DNA from: JAWWPY01 sp964412845 | GTDB lineage: Bacteria; Actinomycetota; Actinomycetes; Streptosporangiales; Streptosporangiaceae | Assembly: GCA_964412845.1 (NCBI GenBank) | Contig: CAYPQM010000242.1 | Coordinates: 1-7,243, forward strand | Direction: 5' to 3' | DNA length: 7,243 bases | In this document: positions 1 through 4,858 of the stretch, piece by piece | Numbering within the stretch: the first letter of the stretch is position 1 | How the letters are laid out: every line of letters starts with the position of its first letter | Position numbers and translations under genes: made by a program | The notes under the pieces: model-generated | Seen by the model: only the letters and a program-made list of their open reading frames with translations | What the model was told of the DNA's origin: nothing | The model's database searches: none

Positions 1-104
1 GTCGACCCGCGGCGAGGTGAGCAGCTCCACCGGCCTCCCCTGGTCAGGGCCGTGCGCGGACCGAAATGCTCCGCGCTCTGCGACCATACCGGCGGCCTTA
101 ACGC

Positions 105-126
105 CCGGACAAGGCCACTGTCCTGG
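105..126. promoter_or_regulatory. Dyad box 1, candidate regulator site
   Basis: The site reads CCGGACAAG-N4-CTGTCCTGG. It contains a perfect 5-bp inverted repeat, GGACA-N7-TGTCC (107-123). An almost identical copy lies 66 bp downstream, and all differences between the two 22-base copies fall in the central four bases. Conserved arms with a free centre suggest a dimeric DNA-binding protein. The regulator is unknown. Confidence 0.45.
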
Positions 127-170
127 TGGCTCAGTCGCACCCGCGGACGGCCACCGGCCGGGACGGACGG

Positions 171-192
171 CCGGACAAGATACCTGTCCTGG
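171..192. promoter_or_regulatory. Dyad box 2, candidate regulator site
   Basis: This is the second copy of CCGGACAAG-N4-CTGTCCTGG, with dyad core GGACA-N7-TGTCC at 173-189. It matches box 1 at all 18 arm positions and differs at all four central ones. It ends 110 bases before the start codon at 302, so it could act on that gene's promoter. No regulator gene in the window is obviously its partner. Confidence 0.45.
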
Positions 193-237
193 CGGACATG
201 GACGGCCCGTATCGGCGCAACCACACTGGGACCACAT

Positions 238-255
238 GTCAGGCCATCGTCAGGC
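238..255. repeat. GTCAGGC direct repeat, 11-bp period
   Basis: GTCAGGC occurs at 238-244 and again at 249-255, separated by four bases, so the copies sit one helical turn apart on the same DNA face. They lie 47-64 bases upstream of the start codon at 302, around where a promoter would be expected. They could be half-sites for a regulator; chance is also possible for a repeat this short. Confidence 0.25.
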
Positions 256-301
256 TTCGCTGTACTCAGTTGAAATGCTGAGCTGGAAGGAGAGTTCCCT
301 C

Positions 302-613
302 ATGGCGAATTTCCTGGTCACCTATCACGGCGGCGGGAAGCCGGAGACCGAGGAGGGCCGCAGGCAAGCGACGGCCGACTTTGGCGCGTGGGTCGGCAAG
401 GTCGGTGACGCCCTCGTTGACCCGGGTGCACCGCTCGGGCCGGCCAAGACCGTGTCCGCGGATGCGGTGCGCTCCGGTTCCGCGGCCGGGCCCGCCACTG
501 GTTACTCGGTGTTGCGGGCCGGCGGCCTCGACGCGGCGGTTGACCTGGTGCGCGATCATCCATTCATCGGGCGCGGCGGCTCCTTGCAGGTTACCGAGGC
601 GGTTGCGCCATGA
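302..613 (+). CDS. YCII/DGPF-family small protein
   Basis: A 103-residue protein that looks like a single YCII-related (DGPF-type) domain, a small cytoplasmic ferredoxin-like fold. Family-like features are the N-terminal strand MANFLVTYHGGG, the central WVGKVGDALVDPGAPLGP segment (about residues 30-46), a TGYSVLRAGGLDAAVDLV stretch (about 66-83) and the C-terminal DHPFIGRGGSLQVTEA block (about 85-100). The biochemical role of most members is unknown; in actinobacteria such genes often sit near ECF sigma factors, but none is visible here. ATG 302 is preferred because AAGGAGAG (287-294) ends 7 bases upstream and family similarity begins at this Met; a longer reading from GTG 17 adds only low-complexity sequence. 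The next gene starts 105 bases downstream behind its own candidate promoter, so this is probably a separate transcription unit. Confidence 0.8.
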   Translation: MANFLVTYHGGGKPETEEGRRQATADFGAWVGKVGDALVDPGAPLGPAKTVSADAVRSGSAAGPATGYSVLRAGGLDAAVDLVRDHPFIGRGGSLQVTEAVAP

Positions 614-651
614 TCGGCGGGTTCTGAGCGGGCCCAGGAGCACACGGGGCT

Positions 652-680
652 TTCGGAATCTGGATTCCGGTTGCTAGGAT
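652..680 (+). promoter_or_regulatory. Candidate promoter of the efflux operon
   Basis: TAGGAT at 675-680 fits the actinobacterial -10 pattern well. A poor -35 (TTCGGA, 652-657) lies 17 bases upstream of it. Transcription would start near 687, about 30 bases before GTG 719. One CGGAA-N6-TTCCG element covers the -35/-10 spacer and a second covers the expected start point, the usual layout of a repressible promoter. The hexamers were assigned by eye. Confidence 0.4.
654..669. promoter_or_regulatory. Candidate TetR operator 1
   Basis: A perfect 7-bp inverted repeat, CGGAATC-TG-GATTCCG, spanning 16 bases. It shares the pattern CGGAA-N6-TTCCG with a second element whose centre is 34 bp downstream. 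Its position inside the candidate promoter and the TetR-family gene two genes along suggest it is that protein's operator. This link is inference. Confidence 0.5.
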
Positions 681-687
681 CCGTAAT

Positions 688-703
688 CGGAAGCAGGGTT
701 CCG
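688..703. promoter_or_regulatory. Candidate TetR operator 2
   Basis: CGGAA-GCAGGG-TTCCG, a 16-base element with 5-bp inverted arms identical to those of operator 1. It covers the expected transcription start region and ends 4 bases before the GGGAGG ribosome binding site of the transporter gene. Confidence 0.45.
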
Positions 704-718
704 TTTCGGGAGGTCTTC

Positions 719-2179
719 GTGGCCGTCAGTAGCCGGCGCGCGCATCATCAGGTGACGTTCGCGGTGTTGTCCCTTGGCGTCGCGGCGTTCGCGCTGTTGC
801 AGTCGCTGGTAATTCCGGTGCTGACGACGGTGCAGCACGAGTTGCATACGACGCAGGGCGCCGTGACGTGGGTGCTCACCGCGTACCTGCTGTCGGCGTC
901 GATCATGACGCCGATCCTGGGGCGGGTCGGCGACATGATGGGCAAGAAACGGGTCTTCGTCGTCACACTGATCGCGCTGGCGGTGGGTTCGCTGCTGGCG
1001 GCGGTCGCGCCCTCGATCGGCGTCATGATCGTGGCGCGGGTGATCCAGGGGGTCGGCGGCGGGATGGTGCCCGTGGCGTTCGGGATCATCCGGGATGAGT
1101 TCCCGGCCGGGAAAGTGACCGGCGCGGTGGGTGTTCTCGCGTCATTGACCGCGGTCGGGGCGGGCCTTGGCATCGTCCTGGCAGGCCCGATCGTGGACGT
1201 GCTGGACTACCACTGGCTGTTCTGGCTGCCGATGATCCTCACGGTCGTCGCGGCGGTGTCCGCGGTGCTGTTCGTTCCTGAGTCGCCCGTCCGTACCCCG
1301 GGGCGGATTAGCTGGCTGCCGGCGGTGCTGCTGTCCGGGTGGCTGGTCGCGCTGCTGGTCGCGCTGAGCGAGGCACCGGACTGGGGCTGGGGCTCCGGCC
1401 GGGTGACCGGCCTGCTGGCCGGGGCCGTGGTGCTGGCGGCGGCCTGGGTGTTCGCCGAATTGCGCGCGGCTACCCCGCTGATCGACATGCAGATGATGCG
1501 GCGGCCGGCCGTGTGGACGAATAATCTGGTCGCGTTGCTGATCGGCGTGGGGATGTATGCGACATTCGCCTTCCTGCCCGAGTTTGTGCAGACGCCTTCC
1601 GCCGCCGGGTATGGGTTCGGCGCGAGTATCACCCGTTCCGGGCTGATGCTGCTGCCCTCTTCGTTCACTATGTTCGCCGTGGGCATGTTCGCGGGCCGGC
1701 TCGCCCGGCTGCTCGGAGGCAAGGTTCTGGTGATCGCCGGGTGCCTGATCGGGTGCGCGGCCATGGCGATCCTGGCCTTCGCGCACGGGCTGGAATGGGA
1801 GATCTACCTGTCGACCGCCATCATGGGCGTCGGGTTCGGCCTCGTCTTCTCAGCGATGTCGGCGCTGGTGGTCGCTGCGGTTCCGGCCTCCCAGACCGGC
1901 GTCGCGAGCGGCATGAACGCGAACATCCGCACGATCGGCGGCAGCATCGGCGCGGCGGTGATGGCCAGCATCGTCACCTCTCAGCTCGGGCCGTCCGGGC
2001 TGCCGAAGGAGTCCGGATACATGATCGGGTTTGCGGTGCTGGCCGCCGGGCTCGTGCTGGCCGCGCTCGCCGGCCTGCTGATCCCGTCCGCGCGCGGCCT
2101 GCGGCGGACGGCCGAACCGGAGCATGCCGAGATGGCGATGGTCGCCGGCGGCACGGTCGTGGGGGACAAGAGCGAGTGA
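719..2179 (+). CDS. DHA2-type MFS multidrug efflux transporter
   Basis: A 486-residue inner-membrane transporter of the major facilitator superfamily, most like 14-helix DHA2 (EmrB/QacA-type) drug:proton antiporters. Visible signatures are WVLTAYLLSA after the first helix (51-60), motif A GRVGDMMGKKRVF (68-80), motif B ARVIQGVGGGM with Arg107, and a motif C-like GAGLGIVLAGPIVD (147-160). About 14 hydrophobic segments run through to residue 460, followed by a short polar tail. The first helix reads LQSLVIPVLTTV where EmrB-type proteins have LDxTIVNVALP, so the usual membrane Asp is absent; I recall this variant in a group of actinobacterial paralogues. Start: GTG 719 has GGGAGG (708-713) five bases upstream, while the longer frame from TTG 671 would run through both operator-like elements. 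The TetR gene follows after 46 bases, probably in the same transcript. The substrate cannot be read from the sequence. Confidence 0.9.
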   Translation: MAVSSRRAHHQVTFAVLSLGVAAFALLQSLVIPVLTTVQHELHTTQGAVTWVLTAYLLSASIMTPILGRVGDMMGKKRVFVVTLIALAVGSLLAAVAPSIGVMIVARVIQGVGGGMVPVAFGIIRDEFPAGKVTGAVGVLASLTAVGAGLGIVLAGPIVDVLDYHWLFWLPMILTVVAAVSAVLFVPESPVRTPGRISWLPAVLLSGWLVALLVALSEAPDWGWGSGRVTGLLAGAVVLAAAWVFAELRAATPLIDMQMMRRPAVWTNNLVALLIGVGMYATFAFLPEFVQTPSAAGYGFGASITRSGLMLLPSSFTMFAVGMFAGRLARLLGGKVLVIAGCLIGCAAMAILAFAHGLEWEIYLSTAIMGVGFGLVFSAMSALVVAAVPASQTGVASGMNANIRTIGGSIGAAVMASIVTSQLGPSGLPKESGYMIGFAVLAAGLVLAALAGLLIPSARGLRRTAEPEHAEMAMVAGGTVVGDKSE

Positions 2180-2225
2180 CCGGCCCCGCGCAGCAGGCGG
2201 TGGGACCGTACCGGGAAGGAGAGAC

Positions 2226-2867
2226 GTGAGCGGTCAGGCGCCGCCGCGGGGCGCACCCCAGGACCGGACCCTGGCGACCCGGCGCGACGCCATCCGGAAT
2301 TATCACCGTGTCCTGGCCGCCGCGCGCGAGGTGCTCGGCGAGTCCGGCGCCGACGCCTGCATGGAGGAGATCGCCGCGCGGGCGGGCGTGGGCGTCGGCA
2401 CCGTGTACCGACGGTTCGCCAGCAAGGACGCCCTGATCGATGAACTGCTGCGGCTGGCCTTGGAGGAGGTCCTGTCGTCCACCGAACGGGCGCTGGCGCG
2501 CACCGACGGACACGGGCTTGAAGAGTTGCTGCGCGCCCTCGGCCAGTCCTTCGCCGACCATGCGCGCTACGCGAGCCTGCTCCTGCAGCGTCACGCCGAC
2601 GCCGCCACCGCACGCCGGATGCGAGCCGCGATCGACGAACTGACCGCACGCGCCATCACGGCCGGCACGGTGAACCCAGGCACCACCGCCGGAGACATCA
2701 TGGCGCTCGTCTGGGCGATGCGCGGGCTGGTGCAGGCCACCGGGGAGATTGCCCCCGGAGCCTGGCCGCGATTCCTCGATATCCACCTGGCCGGCCTGCG
2801 GTCCGCCGGGCCGGTCAGCGGCACACCTCCCCTCTCCTCCCGGCAACTGTCGAAACTAGCCCCGTGA
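2226..2867 (+). CDS. TetR-family transcriptional repressor
   Basis: A 213-residue cytoplasmic DNA-binding protein of usual TetR length. The N-terminal domain has the family pattern: a first helix RNYHRVLAAAREVLGES (about 24-40), then a helix-turn-helix CMEEIAARAGVGVGTVYRRF (about 45-64) and the SKDAL start of helix 4. The remainder is all-helical and Ala/Leu-rich, as in ligand-binding and dimerisation domains, closest in feel to the SbtR-like group. GTG 2226 is chosen because GGAAGGAGAG (2214-2223) stands directly upstream; an upstream in-frame ATG at 2124 would lie inside the transporter gene. The placement 46 bases behind an MFS gene suggests one operon, with the protein repressing it through the CGGAA-N6-TTCCG elements at 654-703 and released by an efflux substrate. 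The fold is clear; the target and ligand are inferred. Confidence 0.92.
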   Translation: MSGQAPPRGAPQDRTLATRRDAIRNYHRVLAAAREVLGESGADACMEEIAARAGVGVGTVYRRFASKDALIDELLRLALEEVLSSTERALARTDGHGLEELLRALGQSFADHARYASLLLQRHADAATARRMRAAIDELTARAITAGTVNPGTTAGDIMALVWAMRGLVQATGEIAPGAWPRFLDIHLAGLRSAGPVSGTPPLSSRQLSKLAP

Positions 2868-3047
2868 CGCTGTTCGAGTCGGGTGTACCTACGTTGGCCT
2901 GGCGGGCCGGCCCCGGGTCGCAGGGCGGAAGGACGAGGCAGTGGAAAATCAGCTGAGGTCGCGCGGACGATTTCACTCTCGCGCGCTCATTCGCCTGATC
3001 CGTCATTGCAGTATTATCCAGACTTTCCGGGAATAACTGCCAGGCGT

Positions 3048-3077
3048 TTTACCAGTATTAGTACTAAGGCTGATAGT
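3048..3077 (+). promoter_or_regulatory. Candidate promoter with palindromic operator for protease gene
   Basis: TTTACC (3048-3053) and GATAGT (3072-3077) are separated by 18 bases and each match four of six positions of the housekeeping -35 and -10 consensus. The spacer is filled by an imperfect palindrome: CAG, two bases, the perfect TTAGTACTAA (3058-3067), two bases, CTG (3053-3072 overall, 16 of 20 positions symmetric). A protein bound there would block polymerase. TATTAT at 3012-3017 is an alternative -10 without a good -35. Confidence 0.35.
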
Positions 3078-3108
3078 GCAGATCGTGTTGCGGAATTTCC
3101 CTCTAAAG

Positions 3109-3174
3109 TTGCCTTCTCGGCGTACGGTGGATGCCGCAAAGGCAAACCATGGGGAGGGCTACCAGATGCGGCAT
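3109..3174 (+). promoter_or_regulatory. Leader with two alternative RNA stems over the protease start
   Basis: Stem A: TTGCCTT (3109-3115) pairs perfectly with AAGGCAA (3139-3145). After a 2x2 internal loop, CGGCGT (3118-3123) pairs with ATGCCG (3131-3136) with one G-U, closing a 7-base loop. Stem B: ATGCCGCA (3131-3138) pairs perfectly with TGCGGCAT (3167-3174), which includes the last two bases of the ATG at 3166, and loops out the ribosome binding site at 3151-3158. Both stems need 3131-3138, so they exclude each other. Stem A would free the start codon and stem B would mask it. This is a switch-like layout, but pairing was judged by eye without energies. Confidence 0.4.
3151..3158 (+). 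promoter_or_regulatory. Ribosome binding site of the protease gene
   Basis: GGGGAGGG with its GGAGG core (3153-3157) ends 8 bases before ATG 3166. It decides that start over the in-frame ATG 3076, which would add 30 residues ahead of the signal peptide, and it sits in the loop of leader stem B. Confidence 0.7.
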
Positions 3175-4833
3175 GCTGGGTTATTCGGCACAGCCATTGG
3201 CTATCGGACACGGCCCATCTGGTGGAAGCGGGGCCGGATCGCCGCTGCGGGTGCAGCGGTAGTCGCCGCTTTAGCGGGCACGTCGATGGTTGGCGTCCCT
3301 GCGGTGTCGGCGAGCCCGGCTGAGATGGTCATTGTCACCGCGGACGGGCTCTTAAGCCCGGTCGCGGCGGTGCTGGAGGTGGGCGGCACCGTCTTGACGC
3401 AGTACCACCTCATCGAGGCGGTGGACGCTTTGATCCCTCAGGCGGCGGAGCCGCTGCTCGCGGCGTTACCGGGGATCACCGTGACTCCAGATATATCGGT
3501 GAGTGTCCAGGCCGCGACGGAGTCGACCGGGCCGCGCGCGCCTTCTGACACGTTCTTGCAGGAGACCGGGGCCGCGCGACTGGCGTCCGGTGGTGATGCC
3601 GGCCAGGGGGTCACCGTGGCCGTGCTGGATACGGGTATCGACAACCTGCCCGACTTCTCGGGGCGACTCGTCGGCGGGGTGGACCTGACGGGCAGGAACA
3701 ACCCGTACCAGGACAGCTACGGGCATGGCACCTTCGTGGCCGGCCTGATAGCCGGCAGTGGAGTCCTGTCCAACGGGCAGTACTCGGGTGAGGCCCCTGG
3801 CGCCAGGCTGGTGTCCGTGAAAGTGGCGGGGTCGGATGGCACGACCCACCTGGGGACTTTGATCTCGGGCCTGCAGTGGGCGGTCGATCAACGGAACCGG
3901 TACGGCATCAAGATCCTCAACATCTCCCTGGGGTTCAGGCCCAGCCAGTCCACGGTTATCAACCCCTTGGACCGAGCGGTGGAGGTGGTGTGGAACTCGG
4001 GTATCGCGGTGGTGGCCTCGGCGGGCAACGCCGGGCCGTTCAACGGCACCATCCTTTCCCCGGGCGACGACCCGCTGGTAATCACGGCGGGTGCCTTGGA
4101 CGACATGGCCACGGCGCCGGTCACTGATGACGAGATGACCGACTTCAGCAGCGCCGGGCCGACCTCGCCTGACGGCTGGGTCAAGCCTGATCTGGCCACC
4201 TCGGGCCGGTCTGTGGTGAGCCTGGCCGCGCCGGGCTCGACGATCTACAACAACTACCCTTCGGCCCGGGTCGGCGCGGCAAACTTCGTCGGCTCGGGTA
4301 CCTCGTTCAGCGCGGCTATCACCAGCGGGGCAGCAGCGCTGGTCTTGGCCGACAATCCGGGTCTCACCCCCAACCAGATAAAGGCCCGACTGCTCGGCAC
4401 GGCCAACCCGGGTCCGGTCGGGAACCCTTTTGTCGACGGCCACGGGGCCCTCAATGCCTATGCCGCGGCCACCTCGGGCCCGATGAACTTTAGCCAGTCA
4501 GCCGCCAGGCTGACCCCGACCTGGCCTGGCACCACGGTCTCGCTGTCGCCCACCCGCCCCGTCGACACATGGAACACGAACCTGTGGTCGGGGATGTCTT
4601 GGAATCAGCCGCCAACCACGGGCTGGGCGTGGAACGGCACAGGCTGGAACGGCGGAGATTGGAACGGCTGGGCCTGGAACGACGCGGCATGGAACGACGC
4701 GGCATGGAATGGTGCTGCATGGAACGGCGGAGACTGGACTGGCTGGGCCTGGAACGACTCAGCCTGGAACGGCTCTGGCTGGGCCGGCTCGGCCTGGGTC
4801 GCCGGGGCCTGGAATAGCTCAGCATGGAGCTGA
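3166..4833 (+). CDS. Secreted S8 subtilisin-family peptidase with Trp-repeat tail
   Basis: A 555-residue exported serine endopeptidase. An N-terminal signal peptide has a basic KRGR segment, an Ala/Val-rich core (about 24-46) and a likely cut after AVSA near residue 50. Residues about 52-112 (VIVTADG...LPGITVTPDISV) look like an I9-type inhibitory propeptide. The catalytic domain (about 140-450) shows every expected signature: Asp155 in VAVLDTGID, His187 in GHGTFVAG, oxyanion Asn288 in ASAGNAG and nucleophile Ser380 in GTSFSAA. The last 87 residues (469-555) have 20 tryptophans, 17 of them in strict five-residue register as W-N-(G/D/S)-x-x units. There is no LPXTG signal and no C-terminal membrane helix. 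The next gene, for a c-di-GMP enzyme, begins 25 bases after the stop, so the two are probably cotranscribed. Protease identity is secure. The substrate and the role of the tail are unknown; the tail could bind wall polymer, lipid or another protein. Confidence 0.95.
   Translation: MRHAGLFGTAIGYRTRPIWWKRGRIAAAGAAVVAALAGTSMVGVPAVSASPAEMVIVTADGLLSPVAAVLEVGGTVLTQYHLIEAVDALIPQAAEPLLAALPGITVTPDISVSVQAATESTGPRAPSDTFLQETGAARLASGGDAGQGVTVAVLDTGIDNLPDFSGRLVGGVDLTGRNNPYQDSYGHGTFVAGLIAGSGVLSNGQYSGEAPGARLVSVKVAGSDGTTHLGTLISGLQWAVDQRNRYGIKILNISLGFRPSQSTVINPLDRAVEVVWNSGIAVVASAGNAGPFNGTILSPGDDPLVITAGALDDMATAPVTDDEMTDFSSAGPTSPDGWVKPDLATSGRSVVSLAAPGSTIYNNYPSARVGAANFVGSGTSFSAAITSGAAALVLADNPGLTPNQIKARLLGTANPGPVGNPFVDGHGALNAYAAATSGPMNFSQSAARLTPTWPGTTVSLSPTRPVDTWNTNLWSGMSWNQPPTTGWAWNGTGWNGGDWNGWAWNDAAWNDAAWNGAAWNGGDWTGWAWNDSAWNGSGWAGSAWVAGAWNSSAWS
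4570..4830 (+). repeat. Trp-pentad repeat region within the protease gene
   Basis: This encodes residues 469-555. Trp falls at 469, 474, 479, then every fifth residue from 489 to 554, with three extra Trp at 487, 502 and 527. Only position 484 breaks the register. At DNA level, a 15-base unit TGGAACGACGCGGCA is exactly duplicated at 4675-4704, with a diverged third copy at 4705-4719. A 25-residue block (494-510 against 519-535) recurs at a 75-base offset. This fits growth by slippage or unequal recombination. Confidence 0.85.
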
Positions 4834-4858
4834 CCGTGCCCGATGCGATAGTCAGGCC

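Larger units (their letters stand above)
1..301. other. Upstream non-coding region with repeated dyad boxes
   Basis: No convincing gene is visible here. An open frame from GTG 17 runs into the 302-613 gene, but its first 95 codons give a Pro/Gly/Arg-rich, low-complexity translation that resembles no family I know. The stretch holds two near-identical dyad boxes (105-126, 171-192) and a GTCAGGC direct repeat (238-255), listed separately. No clear -35/-10 pair can be assigned; TGTACT at 261-266 is a weak -10 candidate. The first few bases could be the tail of an upstream gene, but nothing shows this. Confidence 0.6.
2868..3165. other. AT-rich intergenic region and structured leader
   Basis: A 298-base gap between the TetR and protease genes. 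The first 100 bases are GC-rich and hold no recognisable terminator; GGGCCGGCCC at 2904-2913 is a loop-less palindrome without a T tract. From about 2970 the composition shifts: 54 of 120 bases in 3001-3120 are G or C, far below the coding regions. This part holds a candidate promoter with a palindrome (3048-3077), a small GGAA-T-TTCC palindrome (3092-3100) and the leader stems at 3109-3174. An open frame at 2883-3323 overlaps the protease signal peptide, resembles nothing and was not called. Confidence 0.6.

Noticed and set aside
17..301. N-terminal extension of the 302-613 gene from GTG 17
   Set aside because: The translation is low-complexity Pro/Gly/Arg-rich and runs through the dyad boxes. 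A good ribosome binding site and the start of family similarity both point to ATG 302.
632..654. Possible terminator after the YCII gene
   Set aside because: GCCC/GGGC gives only a 4-bp stem with an 11-base loop, followed by TTTC. This is too weak to call.
671..718. Transporter start at TTG 671
   Set aside because: It would lie within the candidate promoter. GTG 719 has a well-placed GGGAGG and fits the normal N-terminus.
2904..2913. GGGCCGGCCC as a terminator after the TetR gene
   Set aside because: It is a palindrome with no loop and no T tract, and such strings are common in DNA of this base composition.
3076..3165. Longer protease start at ATG 3076
   Set aside because: It adds 30 residues in front of a normal signal peptide and has no ribosome binding site. 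ATG 3166 has GGGGAGGG at the right distance.
2883..3323. Open frame of 146 codons on the + strand
   Set aside because: It crosses the AT-rich promoter region and the protease signal peptide in another frame, resembles no family and has no good ribosome binding site.
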